DNA of 64,000 nucleotides from Palsa-1447 sp036824825 (lineage in GTDB: Bacteria; Verrucomicrobiota; Verrucomicrobiia; Opitutales; Opitutaceae). The stretch covers positions 1 to 64,000 of the forward strand of contig DAISZL010000010.1 in the NCBI GenBank assembly GCA_036824825.1, read 5' to 3'. Positions 36,713-45,371 of this stretch are shown here, in pieces. The position numbers and the translations under genes are program-made. Every line of letters begins with the position of its first letter. The stretch's first letter is position 1. Under the pieces are notes generated by a model, which was not told where the DNA came from, did no database searches, and was given only the letters and a program-made list of their open reading frames with translations.

Positions 36713-37500
36713 TGAAGTCGGAAAAGCCTAATCCTGTGGTCCGCTGGAAGGTCATATGTGCTTATGACGGATCTACTTTTGCAGGATGGCAAAGTCAGCC
36801 CAAGGGTCCTCCGCCAGCTCCAGCTTTGTCGGCAATTCAGGATATTTTAGAGGATCGATTAACCCTCATTCTTAAAACACCTATTCGTATTATTGCGAGT
36901 GGACGTACGGATGCTGGGGTTCATGCACGTGCTCAAGTTTTTCATTTTGATGCAGCATGGCGTCATGGAACAGTAAAATTTAAAGCTGCACTGCGTGCTA
37001 CGTTACCGCTCACGATACAAATCGTATCGATCAAGAAAGTGTCGCAAAAGTTTCATGCGCGCTATTCTCCGATAGGAAAGCGTTATATATATAATATATA
37101 TTTAGGTGACGCGTCTCCCTTTGTTAGACCCTATGCTTGGGAAGTATTTGATCCACTCAATCTTGATGAAATGAAACAGGCAGCATCACTGCTTGTAGGG
37201 CGTCACGATTTTAGGGCTTTTTCAACAAGTGAAAATAAAGAGGACGAAAATACGGTGCGTCATCTAACGCGTCTTGAAATTAAAAAACGGGGAAAGCGCT
37301 TGGCTATTATCTTAGAAGGAGAGGGCTTCTTGCATAAAATGGCCCGTAGTATTGTTGGATCTTTAGTTGCTGTGGGTGAAGGTAAAGTAACGCCTAACCA
37401 GTTAAGACAGATTTTGGATGGTAAAGTACGTGTAAACGCGGTTCAAACAGCCCCCCCGCAGGGTTTGTTCTTAGAAGAGGTCTTTTATCCGAAGCTTTAA
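36712..37500 (+). CDS. truA: tRNA pseudouridine synthase A
   Basis: TruA makes pseudouridine at positions 38-40 of the tRNA anticodon arm. The catalytic Asp sits in SGRTDAGVHARAQV. YDGSTFAGWQSQ near the start, HARYSPIGKRYIY and GEGFLHKMARSIVGSLV fit the family. Length 262 is normal. The ATG start overlaps the ruvX stop by one base. Confidence 0.97.
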   Translation: MKSEKPNPVVRWKVICAYDGSTFAGWQSQPKGPPPAPALSAIQDILEDRLTLILKTPIRIIASGRTDAGVHARAQVFHFDAAWRHGTVKFKAALRATLPLTIQIVSIKKVSQKFHARYSPIGKRYIYNIYLGDASPFVRPYAWEVFDPLNLDEMKQAASLLVGRHDFRAFSTSENKEDENTVRHLTRLEIKKRGKRLAIILEGEGFLHKMARSIVGSLVAVGEGKVTPNQLRQILDGKVRVNAVQTAPPQGLFLEEVFYPKL

Positions 37501-37704
37501 TTTTCAAGTTCCTGGCAGATTTGCATGCTATTGAAGCTCATAAGGATCGGATATAGCCTCCATGGGTATATGAAAAAGCCTTTGCACTTAGGGTGGGAGT
37601 AATACAGTATATGCTACTTAATTATACGCATGAGTTCTGCCTAAGTAAGTCCTTCCTTATCTAGGTTTTATCTGATGTTATAGTTACGTAATTATCTCAT
37701 TTTC

Positions 37705-38559
37705 ATGCACTTCGATAAGCCAACGTATACAGTCAAAAAGAGGCGTAAAAAAGATATTCCTAAGGGTTTATACACCAAGGATCCTGTGACTGGTGACATC
37801 ATCTTCATGAAAGAGGTTGAGGACAACCAGATGGTTGTACCAAAAAGCGGTCACCATTTTCCAATTGGAGCGAAACAGCGTATTGCAGGATTAGTAGATC
37901 CGGATTCATGGAAAGAAAATAATGAAACGGTCTGTTCAAGTGACCCGCTCGAGTTCGTAGATTCACAACCTTATCCACAGCGCCTTAAGCGTTACCAAAA
38001 AGATAGTGGTCTACCTGAAGCTGTTATTAGCGGTGTAGGCTCAATTCATGGAATTGAAGTATCGATTGCTGTGATGGACTTTAGATTTTGCGGTGGTGCA
38101 ATGGGTGCTGCTGCTGGAGAGAAAATCACACGTGCAATTGAAACAGCAGTAGAAAAGAAAATCCCTTGTATTGTTTTTAGTGCTTCTGGTGGTGCGCGTA
38201 TGCAAGAGGGTATCTACTCGCTTATGCAAATGGCAAAGACCAGTGCTGCGTTAGGATGTTTATCTCAAGCAGGTTTACCTTTTATTTCTGTACTTACTCA
38301 TCCAACGATGGGTGGTGTTACTGCAAGCTTTGCAACACTGGGAGATGTTATTATTGCTGAGCCTGGTGCTTTAATTGGCTTTGCAGGTGCACGTGTTATT
38401 CGTGATACCACAAAACAAACATTACCTTCTGGTTTTCAGACTGCAGAATTTTTACTTAAGCATGGTCTGGTAGATCAAATTGTAAGTCGTACAGATATGC
38501 GTGACCGTCTGGGTCAAATTCTGTCTGCCTTATATCTGAAACGTAAAAAGACAGCCTAA
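37705..38559 (+). CDS. accD: Acetyl-CoA carboxylase carboxyltransferase subunit beta, without zinc-ribbon cysteines
   Basis: AccD is the partner of AccA in the carboxyltransferase complex. The crotonase-fold core (about 100-280) is clear, with FSASGGARMQEG, THPTMGGVTASFA and GFAGARVI. The N-terminus normally has a four-Cys zinc ribbon. Here the aligned positions are D26, T29, V45 and S48 in YTKDPVTGD and VVPKSGHH, so it cannot bind zinc in the usual way while the surrounding fold residues (GHH) remain. The length of 284 is normal. It stands 204 bases after truA, in a separate transcript or with its own promoter, and folC follows. Confidence 0.96.
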   Translation: MHFDKPTYTVKKRRKKDIPKGLYTKDPVTGDIIFMKEVEDNQMVVPKSGHHFPIGAKQRIAGLVDPDSWKENNETVCSSDPLEFVDSQPYPQRLKRYQKDSGLPEAVISGVGSIHGIEVSIAVMDFRFCGGAMGAAAGEKITRAIETAVEKKIPCIVFSASGGARMQEGIYSLMQMAKTSAALGCLSQAGLPFISVLTHPTMGGVTASFATLGDVIIAEPGALIGFAGARVIRDTTKQTLPSGFQTAEFLLKHGLVDQIVSRTDMRDRLGQILSALYLKRKKTA

Positions 38560-38570
38560 GTTTTTTTGCG

Positions 38571-39881
38571 GTGACTTCACGTTTTTCACCAGCCGAATAT
38601 TCGGCTGTTCAGGACTATCTCTTTAGCCTTAAGGCTAAAGGTGCTAAGTATGGTCTAGATAGGATGAGACTCTTTTCAAGTAAGCTGGGTAACCCAGAGA
38701 GTTCTTGTCCTTGTATTCATGTAGCAGGCACGAACGGCAAAGGTTCGGTTGCATCTATGCTCGAGAGCATCTTAAGGACAGCAGGATATAAGACAGGTCT
38801 ATATACGTCTCCTCATTTGGTACGACTAGGAGAACGTGTGCAGGTAAATCGTACGTTACTAAAAGAGGAAGAAATTATTGCTTTCGTAAATGAATTAGCT
38901 CCGGTAGCAAAAAAGATTTTCTTAGAAGGCGGATCTGATGATGAACCAAGTTTTTTTGAGTTCATGACCGCTATGGCATTTTTACAATTTCAGCGTAAAA
39001 AAACAGATATCAATATTATAGAAGTGGGACTAGGTGGTAAGTTAGACGCTACTAATATTGTTCAGCCTGAAATAAGCGTTATTACATCGATCGGTTTAGA
39101 TCACTGCGAAGTGCTGGGTGATACGCTAGAAAAAATTGCTGCAGAAAAAGCAGGAATTATAAAACCAGGTAAGCCAGTAGTTATTGGCCGTATGCCAATT
39201 GAGGCAGAAAACGTTATTCGAGATATCGCAAAGCGGTCAGGCTCTAAACTGATTTCTGTTAGGGAAGTCTACGGAGAGGATATAACCCATTATCCTGTAA
39301 CTCGGTTAGCAGGTGACTATCAGCGCTGGAATGCTGCAACGGCCACATTGGTGTGTCAGCTTTTAGACTCACGCTGGAAGATAACACAACCAATCATCCA
39401 AGAAGGGCTTGATCATGTTGATTGGTCAGGTCGTTGGGAAAAAATAACCTTAGCAGGTAGACCGCTTATCTTGGATGCATCGCATAATCCTGAAGGAGCC
39501 TCTGTTTTAGAAAGTAATCTTTCAGAACTCATGACGCATGTTAAGCAGTCCCCTGTGATTGTTACAGGTTCGTTAGGGCTAGCTCGTGCGTCAGCTCTTC
39601 TCACTACTGTAAGCCGTTATGCAAAGGATATTTATCTCGTTGTTCCAAATCAAAGTAGGGCATGTACCTATGAACAACTCGAGGCATTGATACCGCCCTC
39701 GTTTAAAGGGAAAATCTATCGTTCTACCGTAGAAGCTCTTTTTCCAGATCCTAAAACATGCACCGCTGGTAAGCCTGAGGACCTCGTCATTGTTACAGGT
39801 TCTATCTACTTACTCGGTGAGGTTATGGCTCGTATCCAACCTGAACGTGGTCAACAGGAGGGCCGTCTACAGGATTTTTAA
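38571..39881 (+). CDS. folC: Bifunctional folylpolyglutamate synthase/dihydrofolate synthase
   Basis: FolC adds glutamate to dihydropteroate and folates with ATP. Mur-ligase-like motifs are present: the P-loop HVAGTNGKGSVASML near residue 48, FFEFMTAMAF, EVGLGGKLDATN, SIGLDHCEVLG and the Lys-carbamate region AAEKAGIIKP. The small C-terminal domain has ILDASHNPEGA. Length 436 is typical. The GTG start is 11 bases after the accD stop, matching the accD-folC order found in many bacteria. Confidence 0.96.
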   Translation: MTSRFSPAEYSAVQDYLFSLKAKGAKYGLDRMRLFSSKLGNPESSCPCIHVAGTNGKGSVASMLESILRTAGYKTGLYTSPHLVRLGERVQVNRTLLKEEEIIAFVNELAPVAKKIFLEGGSDDEPSFFEFMTAMAFLQFQRKKTDINIIEVGLGGKLDATNIVQPEISVITSIGLDHCEVLGDTLEKIAAEKAGIIKPGKPVVIGRMPIEAENVIRDIAKRSGSKLISVREVYGEDITHYPVTRLAGDYQRWNAATATLVCQLLDSRWKITQPIIQEGLDHVDWSGRWEKITLAGRPLILDASHNPEGASVLESNLSELMTHVKQSPVIVTGSLGLARASALLTTVSRYAKDIYLVVPNQSRACTYEQLEALIPPSFKGKIYRSTVEALFPDPKTCTAGKPEDLVIVTGSIYLLGEVMARIQPERGQQEGRLQDF

Positions 39882-39990
39882 CTAATTAATTAGCAATCGA
39901 AGCAATTTTTGTTTGCGGTTCCCTGTAGGAATGACTCTTTGATGTTTCGCAACAGATGCTTCGGGCTTCGGTTGCACCGCTACTCATACA

Positions 39991-41529
39991 ATGTCCCTGC
40001 ATCCTTTCACAAGTCGTCTCATAGCTGATGTTGGTATTTCCTTCGGTGACGAAGGTAAGGGCCGCTTAATACCTGAAGTAACTGAAGAGTTAAGAGGTAC
40101 ACCAGCACAAGTATCCGTTGTTCTTAAAGTGAACGGTGGTGCAAATTCAGGACACACTGCTGGTGGCATTAAGCTTAACTTACTTCCTGCGGGTGTTGTT
40201 GAAAAAGATGTTAAGTATTTAGCTATTGGAAGTGGCGTTGTAGCTGATCCACGTAAGATATGGTGGGAAACATTACCTTTAGAGAAAAAAGGACATGCAA
40301 TTTTAAGCCGTCTCGTCGTTGATGAACGCACGCTCGTTTCTGATGTATGTCACCGTTTACTCGATTTGGCTTGGGAAGATTACCGGGTTAAATGCTTAAA
40401 TGAAGAGCCTCGCGGTTCAACCGGTCGTGGTATTACGCCTGCTTACTTAGATGAAGTAGGTCAGTGGCAAATTACGTACGCTGATTTTCTTGGTGGAGCA
40501 AATTACTTTGCGCGTAAATTAACGCAACGAGCAGAACGTGCTATTCGCACGATTCAACACGTTTGCCAAGTCAGTGAAGAAACGTGGAAGAGTTTTTTCA
40601 CTAAATTAACGGAAGCAGAACTTCGTGCTAATGCAGAAGCAATTGAACTGGGCATATTGAAAAAAGAGGATGTTGATTTCCTACAGTTTATGGGCGAGAA
40701 GCCTTTCACGCTTAATATCGCTCGTATCATAGAAGTTTACTGGAACGCAGGAAAATCATTATCGAAAAATATTGGTGAAGTACGTGAGCTTATTCTTAAG
40801 GAGATGCTTGCAGGTCACACCATTATTGGAGAATTCGGTCAGGCATATTGGTTAGATAAACGTCATGGTTATTCACCCAATGTTACTGCTTCTCATACCT
40901 ATACACCTGAAATTTTTGAAAGTGCAGGCATTCCTGTGCAGCGTGTACACACCTTTGGTGTAGCAAAAGCATATGATACCAAAGTTGGAACACACACCTT
41001 CATCACAGAGATGGATGGCAGTCATCCGCTCGCTATCAAACTAAAACAAATTGAGTTTGGAACGAGCACAGGACGCCAACGCATGGTAGGTTGGTATGAT
41101 GCGATTGAAAAGGGTGATGCGCTTCGTTACGGAGGTTTCCAAGATTTAATGATTAATAAACTCGATGCACTGACTTATTCAGGTGCATGGAATGGTGAAT
41201 TACTTATCTGTACGGCATATCAGGATAGCGCTGGCAAACTCTACAAACATGTACCGCGCAATGAAGTTATTCGTAAATCATTAAAGCCTGTTTACACGGC
41301 TTATCCTGGTTGGAGTGAGGATATTTCCGGTGCACGTAAATTTGCTGATCTTCCCGTAGCTGCGAGACGCTATGTTGCAGCTATGGTTAAATCATTACTC
41401 GAAGTTGCGTATGCAGATCAAACGTGGCCAAAGGATTTACCTAACCTGCGTTATTTAGGGGTTGGACCACTTCCTTCTCAGATTATTAAGGATGTTCCAC
41501 CAACCTTAGAGTTAATCAAACTCGCATAA
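39991..41529 (+). CDS. purA: Adenylosuccinate synthetase, long divergent form
   Basis: PurA couples GTP to IMP and aspartate to make adenylosuccinate for AMP synthesis. Conserved sites are present: GDEGKG (with Phe instead of the usual Trp before it), GANSGHTAGG with the catalytic His, STGRGITPAYLDE, STGRQRMVGWYDA and the guanine-specificity motif NKLD. At 512 residues it is about 80 longer than common PurA, and the usual EGAQG region reads GEFGQAYWLDKRHGYSP. The fold and catalytic residues suggest activity. A perfect bidirectional terminator follows. Confidence 0.93.
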   Translation: MSLHPFTSRLIADVGISFGDEGKGRLIPEVTEELRGTPAQVSVVLKVNGGANSGHTAGGIKLNLLPAGVVEKDVKYLAIGSGVVADPRKIWWETLPLEKKGHAILSRLVVDERTLVSDVCHRLLDLAWEDYRVKCLNEEPRGSTGRGITPAYLDEVGQWQITYADFLGGANYFARKLTQRAERAIRTIQHVCQVSEETWKSFFTKLTEAELRANAEAIELGILKKEDVDFLQFMGEKPFTLNIARIIEVYWNAGKSLSKNIGEVRELILKEMLAGHTIIGEFGQAYWLDKRHGYSPNVTASHTYTPEIFESAGIPVQRVHTFGVAKAYDTKVGTHTFITEMDGSHPLAIKLKQIEFGTSTGRQRMVGWYDAIEKGDALRYGGFQDLMINKLDALTYSGAWNGELLICTAYQDSAGKLYKHVPRNEVIRKSLKPVYTAYPGWSEDISGARKFADLPVAARRYVAAMVKSLLEVAYADQTWPKDLPNLRYLGVGPLPSQIIKDVPPTLELIKLA

Positions 41530-41559
41530 AAAAACCCGGCTGTAAAAGCCGGGTTTTTT
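41529..41559. terminator. Bidirectional rho-independent terminator
   Basis: A-rich arm 41529-41541 pairs with T-rich arm 41547-41559 over 13 bases around a GTAAA loop, with CCCGGCT/AGCCGGG as core. The A-run on one side and T-run on the other let it stop purA on the plus strand and the DUF1080 operon on the minus strand. Confidence 0.93.
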
Positions 41560-41575
41560 GTTAATACGTTTTAGC

Positions 41576-42346
41576 TTATTTAGACTGAGGTAGTGTGATT
41601 TCTCTTACCCAAATATTACGATAAGCGACACGGTCTCCATGGTCTTGGAGCTGAATTGGTAATTTTGCTGCGTGTGCTTTGTACTTTGGATAACCGCGAT
41701 ATTCGGTTGGTCCTTTGAGAACCACATCATATTGAATGAGTACGCCGTTATGTAACACGGTTTCACGAGCTGGACTTATGAGTGAGCCATCTGATGCAAA
41801 ACGAGGAGCAATGAAGATTACATCATAAGTTTGCCATACCTCTGGTGGACGGCATGCATTTACGAGCGGAGGATGTTGCTTGTAGATAGAGCCAGCCTGA
41901 CCGTTTACGTAAGTAGTATTGTTATATGAATCTAGTACTTGGAGTTCATATAAGCCCATCATGAATATACCACTGTTTCCTCGTGATTGACCTTTTTTAT
42001 CTCCGATTGGTTTTGGCTCACGAAATTCGATATGTAACTGCATATCGCCAAATGCAGCTTTTGTTTTCATGTAGCCTGATTTTGGAATAACTGTCAGAGC
42101 CTTATCTACAATTTCCCAACCTTTAGAACCTGCTTTAACAGGTTCCCATGCGTTAAGATTGGTTCCGTCGAATAATACGACAGCGTCTGAAGGAGCTTGG
42201 CCTTCATTCGCTGTAATGATTGGAGGAACGGGCGAGTAGTATTCTGTTTCTTCAGCTTTAGGTAAGTTAGGATCTTCTGCAGCCAAGAGTGCTACAGGAG
42301 TTCCTAGAATAGCTAAGCTAAGTAGGTATTTTAGTTTTGGGATCAT
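41576..42346 (-). CDS. DUF1080 (3-keto-disaccharide hydrolase-like) secreted protein
   Basis: DUF1080 proteins include enzymes that cleave 3-keto-glycosides. I chose the ATG at 42346 because it begins a proper signal peptide (KLKYLLSLAILGTPVALLAAE). The frame is open further, to 42388, but that part overlaps the preceding ApbE gene. The domain spans about 45-255 with VVLFDGTNLNAWE, the lectin-like strand pattern, HIEFREP, GNSGIFMMGLYELQVLDS and the conserved final NIWVREI. It ends an operon that also encodes a Tat-exported Gfo/Idh oxidoreductase, which could make the keto-sugars. Confidence 0.87.
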   Translation of the reverse strand: MIPKLKYLLSLAILGTPVALLAAEDPNLPKAEETEYYSPVPPIITANEGQAPSDAVVLFDGTNLNAWEPVKAGSKGWEIVDKALTVIPKSGYMKTKAAFGDMQLHIEFREPKPIGDKKGQSRGNSGIFMMGLYELQVLDSYNNTTYVNGQAGSIYKQHPPLVNACRPPEVWQTYDVIFIAPRFASDGSLISPARETVLHNGVLIQYDVVLKGPTEYRGYPKYKAHAAKLPIQLQDHGDRVAYRNIWVREITLPQSK

Positions 42347-42357
42347 AAGAATATATT

Positions 42358-43182
42358 TTAAGACAAAGGGGATGGGGTTGTTGTCCAAAGCGACTTGGGG
42401 CTATTTAAGTCTTGGATAATTCCACTAATATTAGTCTGTGTTTGGCAAACAGATTGAATTTTTTCCTTATCTAAAATCATCCAAGCCGTAGAAAGAGCAT
42501 CTGCTTGGGCTGCTGTTTTTGCGATTGCCCACGTCCTTCTATTCGCGTCGACGTTATCTTGGGAAAGTGGATTTATAATATGATTGCCCTTAACGGTAGT
42601 TCCAGAGCTTCCAAGTGCATTATGTTTTAAGTGGACGTAGCTACCCGTTACGGAGCCACCTATTCCTATTTTCCATCCTTCAGGTTCTGGACTACCTAAA
42701 GCGAGTAGACTACTACCGCCGCTCACTAAGAGTGCTTGATCAATATCCCAGGCTTTTAATTCTTCTGCAGCAAGATCCAGACTATAGCCTTTACCGAAAG
42801 CACCTAGGTCTAAACTCACAGGGCCATTTTCAACTGCGACGTGATAGGATGATTCATCCATGAGAAGCTGACCGCGGTTTTGCGTGTAAACGCCGAGTGC
42901 TGGATCGAATGCTCCTAAAGTCATTGCTTGATAGGTTAAGCATAATTTAAGGCATTCAAATACACGGGGACTTACCTGGAGTACTTTTCCAGGAGTAAGA
43001 TTACTGATGAGGGAAATTTCGCTCGTAGGTAAGTAGCGACTTAATTCAGATTCGGTTTTGTCAATTATGCCCCACAGTGCTTGGGCTGCCTGCTTTGCGT
43101 AACTAGCATCTTGAGTTACTAGACGTACTTCGAAATACGTGGCCATCGCATCGTGACGAAAAATATGGATAGGATTAGCCAC
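42358..43182 (-). CDS. apbE: FAD:protein FMN transferase
   Basis: ApbE attaches FMN covalently to Thr/Ser of extracytoplasmic flavoproteins such as RnfG or NqrB/C. Features are FRHDAMATYFEVRL near the start, SEISLISNL, the FAD-binding VSLDLGAFGKGYSLD and GGSSLLALG, and near the C-terminus ADALSTAWMIL. No lipobox or signal peptide is obvious. I favour the GTG start at 43182, which overlaps the previous stop by eight bases; a TTG at 43212 is the alternative. No typical FMN-acceptor protein is visible in this operon. Confidence 0.88.
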   Translation of the reverse strand: MANPIHIFRHDAMATYFEVRLVTQDASYAKQAAQALWGIIDKTESELSRYLPTSEISLISNLTPGKVLQVSPRVFECLKLCLTYQAMTLGAFDPALGVYTQNRGQLLMDESSYHVAVENGPVSLDLGAFGKGYSLDLAAEELKAWDIDQALLVSGGSSLLALGSPEPEGWKIGIGGSVTGSYVHLKHNALGSSGTTVKGNHIINPLSQDNVDANRRTWAIAKTAAQADALSTAWMILDKEKIQSVCQTQTNISGIIQDLNSPKSLWTTTPSPLS

Positions 43183-44710
43183 GGTGAGCGTCTTCGGGTG
43201 TAAATAAGACAAGTAACATATCTTGTCTTTGGCCGATAAATTCCTGTGTCCACGTTTTACCTAATTTTTGCGCAATGCGTGGAGCTTCTTCTAAAGAAGA
43301 AATAACGGCATTTTGATTTAGATGATCAGGTAGTTCAGTGAAGTAGCCTACATGATTAAATTGGCGTAGGTACCAAGGTAATGGCCAATAGTCTTTACTT
43401 ACGACTGCGATAATAAAAGGAGAAGTTGTTTGGTTTAAGCTAGCTACATAGTCCAAGCGTTTCGATAAGCGCTCGAGATCGGGTGAAGTCCCTGAATAGC
43501 AAAAAGGATTTTGAGAATCATTTTGGTAGCGAAAACATAACCGGTCAGTCTGTCTTATAAGGAGAAAGAGGGTGAGTAATGTGACCGAGCGCTGAAGAAT
43601 AGGATTAGGTTTGTTTTCAGGAAAATTCCATATGCTCGCCATGCCATACCCTGCAACCACTACGGCAGGTAAAAGAAATTCTAACATAAGCCACGGAGTT
43701 TTATATGGGGTAAGGCTATAAATGGTTAGAATGAGTAATCCGTAGATAACAAGAAATTGTATGAGAAAAGCGGTGCTGTTTGGTAAAAAACTTCGAACGG
43801 CTCCCACTGCTCCAAATAAAAGCACTATCCAGCCAAAAAAGGGGAAGGATAATTCCGTAGGTTTTATTAACCAGGTTATGTAAGTAAACCACGGCTTCTC
43901 ATGACCTGATCCTGCGGCTCTGTGAGTTAAAAGAGGAAGTGATTTAAAAAAATCATAAAACCCGGATGGGTTTTGTCCCATTGAAGAATAGCCAAGCAGA
44001 GTAACTATACTGATAACAAGGATGACGAGACTGATCGAAAAACGAACACGTTTTTCATCAACTAAAGCTGATTTTAAATTCATCAAGGCCGTACGAGTAG
44101 ATTTTATTTTTACTAAAATAAAATACGATAGACCTAGGCATAAAAATGAAACCAGAGCTGATTCTTTTGTGCATATTGCTAGTCCTGCACTGAGACCTAC
44201 GAGCAGTGCCCATCGTAAATGACCTGTAAGCCAGAACCGACTTAATGAACCTATAAGAAGGAGTGTAGAAAAAATGAGAATCGGTTCATGCAGGCCGTAT
44301 CTCCCATAAAAAACGAAGGGAGCTCCAAGTGCTAACAGGAGCGCTGACGCCATGGTTGCTCCTGTTATAAATTCGGGGAGTAGTCCTAAAATTAAAACGG
44401 TTGCTGCTACAGTAAAAACAGAACTTAGCCGCAATGTGGCAGAGTCCATCTGGCTTAAGGATTTAACGCCGTGAAATTTAAACACGTAGCTCTCAAGCCA
44501 AGATAGCGAAGGGCCATGACGATCATGTGGATCGTATTGATAGGTCCCGTTTTCGAGTCGCTCTGCGGTGATGACAGCATTGACTGCTTCATCTGTATGA
44601 ACAGGTCTTTGATCAAGACCTGCTCTATAAAACAAAGCTACAGCAAGAGCTATACAGCTAAGCCATAGCCAAACTCTAGCATCAGGAAGAAGATTTACCG
44701 TAGACTTCAA
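43175..44710 (-). CDS. Polytopic glycosyltransferase of the Agl23/GT39-like group
   Basis: This is a 511-residue membrane protein with about ten hydrophobic segments. The first extracytoplasmic loop has HTDEAVNAVITAERL with the acidic pair typical of GT-C enzymes, and YDPHDRHGPSLSWL, the string I associate with the TIGR03663 (Agl23-like) family. It likely transfers a sugar from a lipid carrier outside the inner membrane. The TTG start overlaps the F5/8C-like gene by 29 bases, and no closer ATG/GTG exists. It may use sugar-lipid made by GT2 proteins such as that at 30769. Confidence 0.82.
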   Translation of the reverse strand: MKSTVNLLPDARVWLWLSCIALAVALFYRAGLDQRPVHTDEAVNAVITAERLENGTYQYDPHDRHGPSLSWLESYVFKFHGVKSLSQMDSATLRLSSVFTVAATVLILGLLPEFITGATMASALLLALGAPFVFYGRYGLHEPILIFSTLLLIGSLSRFWLTGHLRWALLVGLSAGLAICTKESALVSFLCLGLSYFILVKIKSTRTALMNLKSALVDEKRVRFSISLVILVISIVTLLGYSSMGQNPSGFYDFFKSLPLLTHRAAGSGHEKPWFTYITWLIKPTELSFPFFGWIVLLFGAVGAVRSFLPNSTAFLIQFLVIYGLLILTIYSLTPYKTPWLMLEFLLPAVVVAGYGMASIWNFPENKPNPILQRSVTLLTLFLLIRQTDRLCFRYQNDSQNPFCYSGTSPDLERLSKRLDYVASLNQTTSPFIIAVVSKDYWPLPWYLRQFNHVGYFTELPDHLNQNAVISSLEEAPRIAQKLGKTWTQEFIGQRQDMLLVLFTPEDAHRG

Positions 44711-45371
44711 CTTCGATGTAGTGGTTCATTTCGTTTGAGCTGTTACCACGGCTATACAAACGAACATAACGGCCCTTAACACCTTTAGCTTCAATTAAAC
44801 GACCTTCATACGTTTCGATGTAGAGGTGATCTTGACCTGCACCAAGACCTAGCTCGTTACCGGTATCGCTGTTGTAGATCGTTTTAACATCTTTTGAAAA
44901 TGTTGGATCATCCGAAATTTGTACAACGACATCAAAGTAGACGCGTGCTTGTGAATGATAATGCCATAATGCAACGGCATAAATTGTACCTGATTTTTGA
45001 AGATCGATTTGAACCCACTGCTTGCCTTGGCCTAATTCAACAAAGTTTCCTTCATCGCCACTTTTTTCACCGTCGGTTACTAAGGTTAAATCACCAAGTA
45101 CGGGATCTTTATCGCTAGAGGTAACTGGCTTATTGAGAGCTAGGTTTACCGTGCCTTGAGGAACTAAGATATCAGCTCTACGACCTGAATGCGGTGCTTC
45201 TAGGTTAGGCAACTTGAGTGGTACAGGTGTTCCTGCGAGCATAGGCTTAGGAAGAACGACCTTTAAAGGAACGAGGTCTTCAGCACGTGCTACACCGATT
45301 AAGGATAAGCCACATGCAAGCGTTAAGCAGGGAAGTGTTAATGAAGAAACTTTAGTTAACAGTGAGTTCAT
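44682..45371 (-). CDS. Secreted protein with F5/8 type C (discoidin)-like domain
   Basis: A signal peptide (residues 1-30, LPCLTLACGLSLIGVARAED) is followed by a Pro-rich linker and a galactose-binding-like beta-sandwich at about 75-229. Domain cues are NLALNKPVTSS, WVQIDLQKSGTIYAVALWHYH, VVVQISDDPTF, KGRYVRLYS and the final YIEVEVYG. F5/8C-type domains usually bind carbohydrates, which suits an exported sugar-processing operon. It overlaps the Gfo/Idh stop by four bases upstream and the glycosyltransferase start downstream. Confidence 0.83.
   Translation of the reverse strand: MNSLLTKVSSLTLPCLTLACGLSLIGVARAEDLVPLKVVLPKPMLAGTPVPLKLPNLEAPHSGRRADILVPQGTVNLALNKPVTSSDKDPVLGDLTLVTDGEKSGDEGNFVELGQGKQWVQIDLQKSGTIYAVALWHYHSQARVYFDVVVQISDDPTFSKDVKTIYNSDTGNELGLGAGQDHLYIETYEGRLIEAKGVKGRYVRLYSRGNSSNEMNHYIEVEVYGKSSS

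Noticed and set aside
42347..42388. Upstream extension of the DUF1080 protein
   Set aside because: It would overlap the ApbE coding region and place extra polar residues before a clear signal peptide; the ATG at 42346 is more consistent with export.
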